Part shown: positions 29,817 to 41,676 of the stretch, piece by piece
Layout: the number at the start of each line of letters is the position of its first letter
How positions within the stretch are numbered: position 1 is the stretch's first letter
Position numbers and translations under genes: made by a program
Notes under the pieces: generated by a model
What the model was told of the DNA's origin: nothing
The model's input: only the letters and a program-made list of their open reading frames with translations
The model's database searches: none
Assembly: GCA_023376005.1 (NCBI GenBank)
Contig: CM042179.1
Coordinates: forward strand, 14,285,472-14,349,471
Source: Doryteuthis pealeii
Lineage: Eukaryota; Mollusca; Cephalopoda; Myopsida; Loliginidae
Direction of reading: 5' to 3'
Length of the DNA: 64,000 bases

Positions 29817-32800
29817 GCTCTTGCTTTCACTATGACATACTAATAAATTATCTTAGAAAATTTCCAGATTTTTTTAATAAATTATCTTACTCTTGCTTTC
29901 ACTATGACTCTTGCTTTCACTATGACATACTAATAAATTATCTTAGAAAATTACCAGATTTTTTTAATAAATTTTTACTTTGCTTTTACTATGACTCTTG
30001 CTTTCACTATGACATACTAATAAATTACTTAGAAAATTACAGATTTTTTTTAATAAATTATCTTACTCTTGCTTTCACTATGACTCTTGCTTTCACTATG
30101 ACATACTAATAAATTATCTTAGAAAATTACCAGATTTTTTTAATAAATTATCTTACTCTTGCTTTACTATGACTCTTGCTTTCACTATGACATACTAATA
30201 AAATTATCTTAGAAATTACAGATTTTTTTTAATAATTATCTTACTCTTGACTTGACTCTTGCTTTCACTATGAATACTAATAAATTATCTTAGAAAATTA
30301 CCAGATTTTTTTAATAAATTATCTTACTCTTGCTTTACTATGATTTGCTTTCACTATGACATACTAATAAATTATCTTAGAAATTACCAGATTTTTTAAT
30401 AAATTATTACTCTTGCTTTACTATGACTCTTGCTTTCACTATGACATACTAATAAATTATCTTAGAAAATTACAGATTTTTTTAATAAATATCTTACTCT
30501 TGCTTTCACTATGACTCTTGCTTTCACTATGACATACTAATAAATTATCTTAGAAAATTACCAGATTTTTTTAATAAATTATCTTACTCTTGCTTTCACT
30601 ATGATTTGCTTTCACTATGACATACTAAAATTATCTTAGAAAATTACAGATTTTTTAATAATTATCTTACTCTTGCTTTCACTATGACTCTTGCTTTCAC
30701 TATGACATACTAATAAATTATCTTAGAAAATTAACAGATTTTTTTAAATAAATTATCTTACTCTTGCTTTCACTATGACTCTTGCTTTCACTATGAATAC
30801 TAATAAATTATTAGAAAATTACCAGATTTTTTTAATAAATTATCTTACTCTTGCTTTCACTATGACTTGCTTTCACTATGACATACTAATAAATTATCTT
30901 AGAAAATTACCAGATTTTTTTTTTAATAAATTATCTTACTCTTGCTTTCAATATGACTCTTGCTTTCACTATGACATACTAATAAATTATTTAGAAAATT
31001 ACCAGATTTTTTTAATAAATTATCTACTCTTGCTTTCACTATGACATACTAATAAATTATCTTAGAAATTACCAGATTTTTTAATAAATTATCTTACTCT
31101 TGCTTTCACTATGACTCTTGCTTTCACTATGACATACTAATAAATTATGTTAGAAAATTTCCAGATTTTTTTAAATAAATTATCTTACTCTTGCTTTCAC
31201 TATGACTCTTGCTTTCACTATACTAATAAATTATCTTAGAAAATTACCAGATTTTTTAATAAATTATCTTACTCTTGCTTTCAATATGACTCTTGCTTTC
31301 ACTATGACATACTAATAAATTATGTTAGAAAATTTCCAGATTTTTTTAAATAAATTATCTTACTCTTGCTTTCACTATGACTCTTGCTTTCTATGACATA
31401 CTAATAAATTATCTTAGAAAATTACCAGATTTTTTAATAAATTATCTTACTCTTGCTTTCAATATGACTCTTGCTTTCACTATGACATACTAATAAATTA
31501 TGTTAGAAAATTACCAGATTTTTTTTAATAAATTATCTTACTCTTGCTTTCACTATGACTCTTGCTTTCACTATGACATACTAATAATTATCTTAGAAAA
31601 TTACCAGATTTTTTTAATAAATTATCTTACTCTTGCTTTCATATGCTTTTACTATGACTAATAAATTATCTTAGAAATTACCAGATTTTTTTAATAAATC
31701 TTACTCTTGCTTTCAATATGACTCTTGCTTTCACTATGACATACTAATAAATTATCTTAGAAAATTACCAGATTTTTTTTAATAAATTATCTTACTCTTG
31801 CTTTCATATGACTCTTGCTTTCACTATGACATACTAATAAATTATCTTAGAAAATTACCAGATTTTTTTAATAAATTATCTTACTCTTGCTTTCACTATG
31901 ACTCTTGCTTTCACTATGACATACTAATAATTATCTTAGAAAATTACCAGATTTTTTAATAAATTATCTTACTCTTGCTTTCACTTGACTTTTGCTTTCA
32001 CTATGAATACTAAATTATCTTAGAAAATTACCAGATCTTTTTAATAAATTATCTTACTCTTGCTTTCACTATGACTCTTGCTTTCACTATGACATACTAA
32101 TAAATTATGTTAGAAAATTTCCAGATTTTTTTAATAAATTATCTTACTCTTGCTTTCACTATGACTCTTGCTTTCACTATGACATACTAATAAATTATCT
32201 TAGAAAATTACCAGATTTTTTAATAAATTATCTTACTCTTGCTTTCAATATGACTCTTGCTTTCACTATGACATACTAATAAATTATGTTAAAATTTCCA
32301 GATTTTTTAAATAAATTATCTTACTCTTGCTTTCACTATGATCTTGACATACTAATAAATTATCTTAGAAAATTACCAGATTTTTTAATAAATTATCTTA
32401 CTCTTGCTTTCAATATGACTCTTGCTTTCACTATGACATACTAATAAATTATGTTAGAAAATTACCAGATTTTTTTTAATAAATTATCTTACTCTTGCTT
32501 TCACTATGACTCTTGCTTTCACTATGACATACTAATAAATTATCTTAGAAAATTACCAGATTTTTTAATAAATTATCTTACTCTTGCTTTCACTATGACT
32601 CTTGCTTTCACTATGACATACTAATAAATTATGTTAGAAAATTTCCAGATTTTTTTAAATAAATTATCTTACTCTTGCTTTCACTATGACTCTTGCTTTC
32701 ACTATGACATACTAATAAATTATCTTAGAAAATTACCTTTTTTAATAAATTATCTTACTCTTGCTTTCCTATGACTCTTGCTTTCACTATGACATACTAA

Positions 32801-34035
32801 TAAATTATCTTAGAAAATTACCAGATTTTTTAATAAATTATCTTACTCTTGCTTTCACTATGATCTTGAATTATCTAAAAATTACAGATTTTTTTAATAA
32901 CTATCTTTCTTGCTTTCACTATGACTTTTGCTTTCACTATGACATACTAATAAATTATCTTAGAAAATTACCAGATTTTTTAATAAATTATCTTACTCTT
33001 GCTTTCACTATGACTCTTGCTTTCACTATGACATACTAATAAATTATGTTAGAAAATTTCCAGATTTTTTTGAATAAATTATCTTACTCTTGCTTTCACT
33101 ATGACTCTTGCTTTCACTATGACATACTAATAAATTATCTTAGAAAATTACCAGATTTTTTTAATAAATTATCTTACTCTTGCTTTCAATATGACTCTTG
33201 CTTTCACTATGACATACTAATAAATTATGTTAGAAAATTACCAGATTTTTTTTAATAAATTATCTTACACTTGCTTTCACTATGACTCTTGCTTTCACTA
33301 TGACATACTAATAAATTATCTTAGAAAATTACCAGATTTTTAAATAAATTATCTTACTCTTGCTTTCACTATGATTTTGCTTTCACTATGACATACTATT
33401 AAATTATCTTAGAAAATTACCAGATTTTTTAATAAATTATCTTACTCTTGCTTTCACTATGACTCTTGCTTTCACTATGACATACTAATAAATTATGTTA
33501 GAAAATTAACAGATTTTTTTTAAATAAATTATCTTACTCTTGCTTTCACTATGACTCTTGCTTTCACTATGACATACTAATAAATTATCTTAGAAAATTA
33601 CCAGATTTTTTTTAATAAATTATCTTACTCTTGCTTTCAATATGACTCTTGCTTTCACTATGACATACTAATAAATTATCTTAGAAAATTACCAGATTTT
33701 TTTTTAATAAATTATCTTACTCTTGCTTTCAATATGACTCTTGCTTTCACTATGACATACTAATAAATTATCTTAGAAAATTACCAGATTTTTTTAATAA
33801 ATTATCTTACTCTTGCTTTCACTATGACTCTTGCTTTCACTATCACATACTAATAAATTATCTTAGAAAATTACCAGATTTTTTTTTAATAAATTATCTT
33901 ACTCTTGCTTTCACTATGATTCTTGCTTTCACTAATTTCCAGATTTTTTAAATAAATTATCTTACTCTTGCTTTCACTATGACTCTTGCTTTCACTATGA
34001 CATACTAATAAATTTTTACTATCACATACTAATAC
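29817..34035. repeat. ~90-bp satellite array, about 47 units
   Basis: Tandem array of 4.2 kb. Each unit has two copies of 'actcttgctttcactatg' separated by 1-2 bp, then 'acatactaataaattatctt', 'agaaaattaccag' and a T-run before 'aataaattatcttactcttg'. The phrase 'aataaattatctta' also occurs twice per unit, so the unit is itself an imperfect dimer. Variants 'attatgttagaaaatttcc' and 'tttcaatatg' recur in an ordered pattern, giving higher-order structure. Translations of the array are repetitive and not credible genes. The first 1.3 kb has more small deletions than the rest. Confidence 0.95.
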
Positions 34036-34133
34036 GCGGCTACCGTCATTCTATTCTCACAACCAACCCGATTGTCACTACTAAAAGCATTTTATTTTCA
34101 ATATAATTAGAATTGTTAATAAGCATAATGTAT
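34036..34133. other. Unassigned flank of satellite
   Basis: Short non-satellite sequence ('acgcggctaccgtcattct') between the array and the family-B segments. Confidence 0.3.
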
Positions 34134-34590
34134 TCTCATAACTAAATTGAATTTGATGGTGAGGCTCCAACTCTGGAACTCGGAGACGGAGTGAGGGTCA
34201 ATCCTTTGTAATCATTACTCCCAGACCCACAGAACAATAAATAGACAAAAACAGAAGCATAAGAAACAGTAAATATTCGTGTCCTGGATATGACACTAAA
34301 CTGCATCAGATGGTGAGGCTACAGTTCAGGAGATCTGAGGGGTATAGAGTCACTCCTTTGTTTTCATTACTCTCAGATCCACAGTACAATTAAAAAAAAA
34401 CAGAAGCATAAGAAACAGTAAATATTCGAGCACTGAGTATAACACTAAACTGCGTCTGATGGCGAGGCTCCAATTATGAAGATCTAGTGAGTTTGAAGTC
34501 ATTACTCTCTTGCCATTACTCCCATACCCACTCTGACTCGTTGTTGTAGTATCTGTTAGTGCCACATCTATGAGTTAAGTTAATAAGATT
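34134..34590 (-). repeat. Family-B internal segment tandemly triplicated
   Basis: Three consecutive versions of the B core 'actaaactgcatctgatgg' - 'gaggctcca' - 'cattactcccag' start near 34140, 34292 and 34445 (period about 152 bp). The first two end in the same 'cagaagcataagaaacagta' joint. The third continues to the usual 'ctgttagtgccacatctatg' part. This looks like a local tandem duplication within one B copy. Confidence 0.65.
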
Positions 34591-34889
34591 GAGATAATGT
34601 TCAAAATGATTTTTAACTGAATTAATACAGTGGTTCTTAAAACATTGATATTGCACATATATGAAATTTTCACCCGTTTGAAATGCTTACAAATCTGAAA
34701 TACATGAATTCCACAAAACGTTTTGACAAAGAACAGAAGCCTGTCTGAAATATCAAAAGTGTAACATTAAAAGAAAGTGATATTCATTATTTTGAATATT
34801 TTATTGCTATTACTTCTTTACTTTTTATTTTACTCTTCCACGCGTCTTATATAACAAACAAAGCTTCCCACCATCCATATATATATACG
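34591..34889. other. Unassigned AT-rich stretch
   Basis: No element recognised. Confidence 0.3.
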
Positions 34890-35133
34890 TCTCAGTCGGT
34901 GGAGCGTTCGGCTAGAAACCACAAGGTTCCTAGTTTGATACCGGTCCTTGCCAACTCAGCATATGAGTAACACAGGGATCTGTGCGGTAAAGTAAGGAGC
35001 TGACGGTAGGTGTGGTTCTCCACCTCAGACGCAAAAACAATATCCTTGGTCTAGCGCTAGTAAAAGGGGGATAGACTCCCTCGCTGATTAGTTGATACCG
35101 ACTTTAGGCCACCCCGACGACTTTACTTTTACT
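34890..35133 (+). mobile_element. SINE-C, near full length
   Basis: Head 'gtctcagtcggtggagcgtt', B box 'tagtttgataccggtcctt', then 'gtaacacagggatctgtgcg', 'ggtctagcgctagtaaaagg' and the 3' end 'ctttaggccaccccgacgac'. The first bases of the tRNA-like part are missing. Confidence 0.8.
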
Positions 35134-35237
35134 TAGGATGGCTATCTGACGTGACTGGCCTTATCTATTGAGTTACCGGTCAATATAAATTTATAATAGC
35201 CAAATGGTTGTTTGTTGAGTTTTTCTTTCGTTTTGGT

Positions 35238-35530
35238 TACCACAAACGTCGCATATGAACTCGTCCTTGCTTCTTCAGCAGTATCCTGCATGTCTAGTCC
35301 GTCTTACTCGGATGGTTTGTGAGATGGGGGGCAGGTCGCCATACAGCTGCTTCCTTGTGGGGTGCTGTTTCCACGACTTGTTCAAGACTGCACGCAGTAT
35401 ACTTGTGCAGCTCCCATCTAGCTTATTCTCAAGGCGCTTGGTTAGGGTCCAAGTGGTGCAGCCATACAGCAGTACTGACATAATCACAGCCTGGAAGAAT
35501 TGCCGCTTTAGCTTGTCAGTGAAATCGAAT
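35238..35530 (-). pseudogene. LINE-1x C-terminal remnant, fifth copy
   Basis: Minus-strand frame (70 codons, 35275-35487) reads VLLYGCTTWTLTKRLENKLDGS, then RAVLNKSWKQHPTRKQLYGDLPPISQT. This is the best-preserved copy of the region after the reverse transcriptase core. It lacks the core and is followed upstream by (GT)n and (GA)n. Confidence 0.8.
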
Positions 35531-35543
35531 ATATATATAATAT

Positions 35544-36392
<849 letters not shown>

Positions 36393-36508
36393 ATTCTCCT
36401 CTGGTCTCCAGGACTCTTCTAAGTATTCTACCCTATTTTAGTAATGCCGTGGTCTGGATGGTCTCGATTCTTCCTCTAATCTCCAGTTCATCGAGCCTTT
36501 TTTACAAA
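36393..36508 (-). mobile_element. RLE-LINE 3' fragment
   Basis: 'gtctccaggactcttctaag' and 'gtggtctggatggtctcgat' match the C-terminal coding end of the RLE-LINE. Truncated on both sides; followed by (ATT)n. Confidence 0.7.
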
Positions 36509-36518
36509 TTATTTATTA

Positions 36519-36552
<34 letters not shown>

Positions 36553-36553
36553 T
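36509..36553. repeat. (ATT)n at RLE-LINE 3' end
   Basis: Abuts the 3' terminus of the RLE-LINE copy that starts at 36554 (minus strand). Confidence 0.85.
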
Positions 36554-38011
36554 ACTCCTTTTGAGTTTTCACATCAGTGTTAGCTGATGGTCTTTCACTG
36601 GAGTCTGAGTGACAGCAAGTCTCCTCAGGTCTCCAGGACTCTTCTGAGTATTCTGGCAGATTGCAGCAGTGCAGTGTTCTGAATGGTTTCAATCCTTCCT
36701 CTGATTTCCAAACTTTCCAAGCCCTTTTCTAATCCTTTTGGGACTGTTCCAAGTGCACCAACTACAATCGGTATCACTTTCACTTTCATATTCCATAACT
36801 TTTTCAGTTCTCTGGCAAGGTCCAGATATTTGTCTATTTTTTCATTTTCCTTTAACTTCACCCTGTGATCTGCTGGCACTGCAAAATCCACCAGTTGACA
36901 AGTTCTTTCTTTTTTGTTTATCAACACTAGGTCTGGCCTTCTTGCTGGGATAAGGTGATCCGTTTTTATCTCAAAGTCCCAGAGAATTTTGTGCGTTTCG
37001 TTCTCAAGAACAGATTCTGATTTATGCATATACCATTTTGTTGTGTGGTCAAAATTTAATTTCTTGCATAATTCCCAGTGGATCACCTTCCAAACCCAGT
37101 CGTGTCTAGTTTTGTATTCTCGTTGTGCTAGTTTGCAACATTCGCAGAGTATATGGTTAACAGTCTCATCTCTATTACCGCAAAGTCTACATTTACTATT
37201 TTGTTGGGTCTTATCAATTTTCGCTTTGATGTAGTTCGTCCTTATGGCATTATTTTGTGCAGCAATTATAAGTGATTCTGTTTCTCTTTTGAGGTTTCCC
37301 TTTCTTAACCATGTCCAAGTCTTTTCATGTGCAACCTCTTCTATTTGTCGTTTGAAGCGTCCGTATAATTGTTTTTCTTCCATTTTTGTTTTTCTAGTCT
37401 TTGTCGTTTTTCTGTTTGTCCATCTGCCGTTTTACTATATTTTTGGCCGCCATAAGTAGTTTGTCTTTGCTCTTCCTGTGTAATCTTCAAGTTGCTGGAT
37501 TGTGGTTTCTACGCATTCCTCTATGTTGGCAAGACCTCTTCCCCCTTCCTTTCTTGACACATACAATCTATCTCTATCATCTCTAGGGTGGAGAGCCTTG
37601 TGCATGGTCATTAATTTTCTCGTTCTTTGGTCTATCTGTCTGAGTTCTTCTTTTGTCCATTTTAAGAATGGTCCTGAGTATCTTATAATGGGGACAGCCC
37701 AGGTATTAATTCCTTTGATCAGATTTCTGCTGTTAAGTTTCGTTTCTAGAAGTTTTCTAGTTCTCCTGAGATATTCTTTTTTAACTTTTCCTTTCATTTC
37801 TGCTTGCATGATATTGTCCGCTTCTAAAATTCCTAAGTATTTGTAGCTTTCATTTTCATCAAGAGATTTTATAGTTTCCTGATTTGGTAGTTGTATTCCA
37901 TTCATTAGTTTTCTTTCACCCCTTTTTATTACAAGCATAGCACATTTTTCGATTCCAAATTCCATCCCTATATCCTGGCTATATATTCTAGTAGTTTGTA
38001 CTAGGCTCTCC
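36554..38011 (-). mobile_element. RLE-type LINE (R4/Dong-like), 5' truncated copy
   Basis: A minus-strand non-LTR retrotransposon remnant of about 1.46 kb. In order it contains the end of the reverse transcriptase and its thumb (37435-38013), a zinc knuckle and a restriction-like endonuclease (36625-37383), then a 3' end with the hairpin 'catcagctaacactgatg' and an (AAT)n tail. The 5' end is cut just after the YxDD region and lies against (ATT)n at 38012-38064. R2, R4/Dong, CRE, NeSL and Hero clades share this domain order; the (TAA)n location suggests Dong. Confidence 0.85.
36625..37383 (-). pseudogene. Zinc knuckle and restriction-like endonuclease of RLE-LINE
   Basis: Open frame of 252 codons. 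Residues 65-82 form a CCHC-like knuckle (C65-x2-C68-x8-H77-x4-C82). Residues 149-170 carry the PD-(D/E)XK-type endonuclease motif: RPDLVL with P150-D151, then LVDFAVP with D166. A lysine/glutamate-rich helix follows. The C-terminal part has VIPIVVGALGTVPK (203-216), repeated in all other copies. In R2-type elements this endonuclease nicks the target DNA to prime reverse transcription. The frame is open but lacks its polymerase, so it is a fragment. Confidence 0.85.
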
Positions 38012-38012
38012 A

Positions 38013-38013
<1 letters not shown>
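37435..38013 (-). pseudogene. Reverse transcriptase C-terminal/thumb region of RLE-LINE
   Basis: Open frame of 192 codons beginning just after the missing catalytic box. It has IGMEFGIEKCAMLVIKRG (residues about 16-33), SYKYLGILEAD, WAVPIIRYSGPFLKWTKEEL and RKLMTMHKALHPRDDRDRLY. These are the post-catalytic and thumb motifs of the R4-like LINEs. It is out of frame with the endonuclease frame downstream, so the joined product is disrupted. Confidence 0.8.

Positions 38014-38064
<51 letters not shown>
38012..38064. repeat. (ATT)n between RLE-LINE copies
   Basis: Separates the 5' truncated end of one copy from the 3' end of the next. Confidence 0.85.
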
Positions 38065-38065
<1 letters not shown>

Positions 38066-38156
38066 TCCTTTTGAGTTTTTCACATCAGCGTTAGCTGATG
38101 GTATTTTTCACTGGAGGCTGATTGACCAGTGCAGTAGTATTTTTCCAAGATTTTTC
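38065..38156 (-). mobile_element. RLE-LINE 3'-terminal fragment
   Basis: About 90 bp: 'actccttttgagttttt', the hairpin 'catcagcgttagctgatg' and 'cactggaggctgattgacc'. Next to a very short ATT tract at 38157-38171. Confidence 0.7.
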
Positions 38157-38171
38157 CCAATTATTATTATT

Positions 38172-38839
38172 ACTCCTTTTGAGTTTTCACATCAGTGTTA
38201 GCTGATGGTCTTTCACTGGAGTCTGAGTGACAGCAACTCAGGTCTCCAGGACTCTTCTGAGTATTCTGGCAGATTGCAGCAGTGCAGTGTTCTGAATGGT
38301 TTCAATCCTTCCTCTGATATCCAAACTTTCCAAACCCTTTTCTAATGCTTTGGGACTGTTCCAAGTGCACAAACAATTGGTATAACTTTACTTTCATATT
38401 CCATAACTTTTTCAGTTCTCTGGCAAGGTCCAGATATTTGTCAATTTTTCATTTTCTTTAACTTCACCCTGTGATCCGCTGGCACTGCAAAATCCACCAG
38501 TTGAAGTTCTTTCTTTTTTGTTAATCAACACTAGGTCTGGTCTTCTTGCTGGATAAGGTGATCCGTTTTAATTTCAAAGTCCCAGAGAATTTTATGCGTT
38601 TCGTTTCAAGAACAGATTCTGGTTTATGCATATAACATTTGTTGTGTGGTCAAAATTTAATTTCTTGCATAATTCCAGTGGATCAAACAGTCGTGTCTAG
38701 TTTTGTATTCTCGTTGTGCTAGTTTGCTACATTCGCAGAGTATATGGTTAACAGTCTCATCTCTATTACCGCAAAGTCTACATTTACTATTTGTTGGGTC
38801 TTATCAATTTTCGCTTTGATGTAGTTTGTCCTTATTGGC
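38172..38839 (-). pseudogene. RLE-LINE endonuclease-region copy with many small deletions
   Basis: Collinear with 36554-37250 but with numerous single-base and short deletions (for example in the 'gttgacaagttc' and 'ggataaggtgatcc' parts), so no long frame remains. It ends against (ATT)n at 38840-38885. The high overall identity with the neighbouring copy suggests recent duplication or recent insertion. Confidence 0.8.
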
Positions 38840-38840
38840 A

Positions 38841-38885
<45 letters not shown>

Positions 38886-38889
38886 AAAA

Positions 38890-39138
38890 GTGGGCGGTTT
38901 AGTTCTGTCGGTGGATTATCCACCTCTGGACAACCAGGTTCCGGATTCGATACCGATCCTCACCAACTCAGTGCATGAGTAGGCCACCTTAGATGTGTAC
39001 AGTAGGCTGATAGCAGGTGTAGCTTCAGACATAAAAAAGAAAACAATCTCCCCCATCCCCATCTATCGCTAGTGAAAAGGGGATAGACTCCCTTACTTTC
39101 CGGTTGATACCGGTAATAGGCCACTCCGTCTACTTTTC
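38890..39138 (+). mobile_element. SINE-C copy
   Basis: Head 'ggcggtttagttctgtcggt', B box 'ggattcgataccgatcctca', then 'aaaggggatagactccctta' and the end 'taataggccactccgtctac'. It starts a few bases after the (ATT)n tract. The middle is partly deleted. Confidence 0.75.
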
Positions 39139-39197
39139 TATAATGAAAAGGGAATTATAACAATGATAATTAGTTGTGATGATTATCGGTAAAGCAA

Positions 39198-39629
39198 TCT
39201 ATACATATATAAAGGACAGTTGTGTATGTATGTATGTATGTCCGGAGGAAACTCTGAAAATGAAACAATTAATGACAAAGTAAATATATATACACATTAA
39301 ATATCACCAGAGCTTGGTTTTTAAACAAAAATAATGAAGATTTGATTTATATTCGTGAAGATAATTGAAAAATAAAATTTAAATGATAACATCATGTTTT
39401 TCTTTTGTTTTTATTTTTTTTTTGTTGTTTTTTTTTTTTTTGCATTTAGTATTCTAAATAAGAGACATTAATTTTTCTTTTCAGAGTGTCTGGATCAATG
39501 CAAATTCTTTTTTACATGGGGATTTAAATAGGGCGTCCCGTGAGATCCAACTCGCAATTCAACAATAATGGATCTGCGAGACTAATTTTTACCCCCTCTA
39601 CCCAAGCGATGCTGGGTAGCCGCTTTTAG
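39198..39629 (+). mobile_element. Non-autonomous Helitron G, copy 2
   Basis: Starts TC after A ('tctatacatatataaagg') and ends 'cgcttttag' before T. The hairpin 'ctacccaagcgatgctgggt' plus 'ag' lies just before the end. The end departs from the usual CTRR, probably by mutation, since copy 1 ends 'tgctag'. No coding sequence. Confidence 0.7.
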
Positions 39630-40458
39630 TATGCTTATAAAGTAAAGCAAATGTTGTTGATGATTATGACCATGATGATGGTGTTGGTATCAGATTTGAT
39701 TATCATCATCATTATTATAATCAATACTATGGTAGAGAAAACTTGTAACGGGCATAATAGCAACGATGACGAATATGATAATGTAGATTAAGCTATAGAA
39801 CAATCGTGAATCAGAAGAGACACTGGTAATAAGTAGGGAAAAAATGACTGCAGATTTTTGAGCGCTCTAATACATACACAGACACATACGCGAATACATA
39901 ATGCGTTTAGAATATTAACCTACACATAGACACGTTGCACACTATACGAAGAACTAAACACGAAGATTTAAGAAAAGAAGAAGAAAAAAATAGGAAAATC
40001 GATAGCGTTTTTGCTTCTGGCAGTTACCAAAACAATAATAAACCTGATTAGCCGGGCTCTTCATCAACATCTGATAATTCAAGATTCTTAACATGACAAC
40101 GGTAATTAATAACTGAGGACGCCTGTCTCTTGTACGCCACAGGCGACTTCATACTGCCAATGTTCGATTGTCTTTAAGTTTTTCAGGAATTGTTTTTAGA
40201 GACGTTCGCAAAAAAAAATTTCTGTTTTATAATGCAGAAATATCTGGGGCTAAACGTCGTCGACATGACTCGAATTATTTAGATGATTTGAGTTAAGCGA
40301 TCGTCCTTCAGCAGACGCGACGTCGTTCTTTGTTCATTTCGTAATAGACAAATCACCACTTATGCTAATTTGTATTTAACTAGCATTTTAAAAGCTAAAT
40401 GTGAAAAGTTGGTGTTTAAATTGCTAGTCATTAAAAAGAAAAATATTTTTAGTCATAA
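39630..40458. other. Unassigned stretch
   Basis: AT-rich with (GAT)-rich patches at 39655-39790. The part from 40000 to 40330 is more complex sequence with no recurrence in this window and no open frame of note. Confidence 0.3.
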
Positions 40459-40715
40459 AAGTAAAAGTAAAGTCGTCTGGGCGGCCTAATGTCGGTATCA
40501 GCCAGACATCGAGGGAGTATATCCCCTTTTCAATAGCGCTAGACCAAGGAGATTATTTTAGCATATGAGGTGGAGCGCTACACCTAACGTCAGCTCCTCA
40601 CTTTACCGCACAGATCACTGTGCTACTCATACGCTGAGTTGGCGAGGACCGGTATCGAACCAAGAACCTTGCGATTCCTAGCTGAACACTCTACCGTCTA
40701 AGCTTAACCGACCCT
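40459..40715 (-). mobile_element. SINE-C, full length
   Basis: Right end head 'agggtcggttaagcttagac', B box within 'ttcgataccggtcctcgcca', complete body and 3' end 'ggccgcccagacgactttac' (minus strand). Few changes from the other full copies. Confidence 0.85.
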
Positions 40716-41037
40716 TTATTCGGTGGTATTATGTAAAAATAATAACCACGAATAATCTTTCTTTTTTAGGTTCGAAAATTAATTCCTCACATATCTAGAG
40801 ATCAATCATATTCTTTACTGACAAGAAGGAAAAGTAATTCTCGATTATCCTAACTACAAATCAAGTTTATTTTTTTAATTTCTCAATAATTTGATATTCA
40901 TTACGAATATACGTCTGTACGTGCAATATGTAGATATTAAAATGAACTAAAGTATAAAAAAATACCGCTATGCAATAACGTAGCTCCTCTCTTTCCTTGA
41001 ATAACAACAGCGCCACGTATTGGGAGAGTTCAGTACA
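40716..41037. other. Unassigned AT-rich stretch
   Basis: No element recognised. Confidence 0.3.
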
Positions 41038-41676
41038 TCTTATTATAATGGAGATTGTGTGTTTTTCTGTCTGTAACCGAAACTATATTACTACTCAAGT
41101 CACAATTCCCTTAATTATTTACGTCAAATTCTCCATGATTTCATTCTTTTAAACCTTCAGTTATTAATAAAAATTGTTTTACATTATTAATACTGTTGAC
41201 CATATCTACATACTAACAACATGCAATTGTATTTATATATACAACAAAATAGCGGTTTACAGTTTGAACGAGAAGGCTAATTTGCATATTGATATTTAAA
41301 ATTTTATTTTAATAAATATGTGCTTGGTATTATTGATTTCTAATTGTTTGGTTTTATCTTAAGAAATATAAACAAAAATCTCGTGGATAAATCTTAAAAG
41401 AAATTTATTTACAAGAAATAACTGTAATATTATCCTTTACTTCCTATTTTAACTAAATAGTTAAATTAGGAAAATTTACCAATGTAAGAGGGGAGTAATG
41501 GAAAATGATGGAATAGTTAGTTTCAAAGTTGTTCTATTTTTCGATTATACCCCCTCTGTTACAAAATATTTTTATCTGAATTCTTAGTCAGTTTCATTAG
41601 CCTTTCTAATTTAATATGATATTTTATTATATCAAAACTTAAATACTTGCACCCGGAGGGTGCATATATTTGCTAG
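41038..41676 (+). mobile_element. Non-autonomous Helitron E, copy 2
   Basis: 639 bp from TC after A (41037) to CTAG before T (41677). The hairpin 'gcacccggagggtgc' is intact at 41649-41663. Body aligned throughout with copies 1 and 3. Confidence 0.85.

Noticed and set aside
30775..33255. Open frames with repeated peptides across the satellite (89, 92 and 69 codons)
   Set aside because: They are translations of the ~90-bp tandem unit and are broken wherever a unit has an indel; no domain and no gene context.
29817..34035. CRISPR array or other bacterial repeat-spacer system
   Set aside because: The repeated units are contiguous with no unique spacers, and the window is eukaryotic in character (SINEs, LINEs, Helitrons).
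36625..37383. A bacterial-type restriction enzyme gene
   Set aside because: The PD-(D/E)XK motif is preceded by a CCHC knuckle and a reverse transcriptase thumb on the same strand, and copies recur nearby; it is the endonuclease of a LINE.
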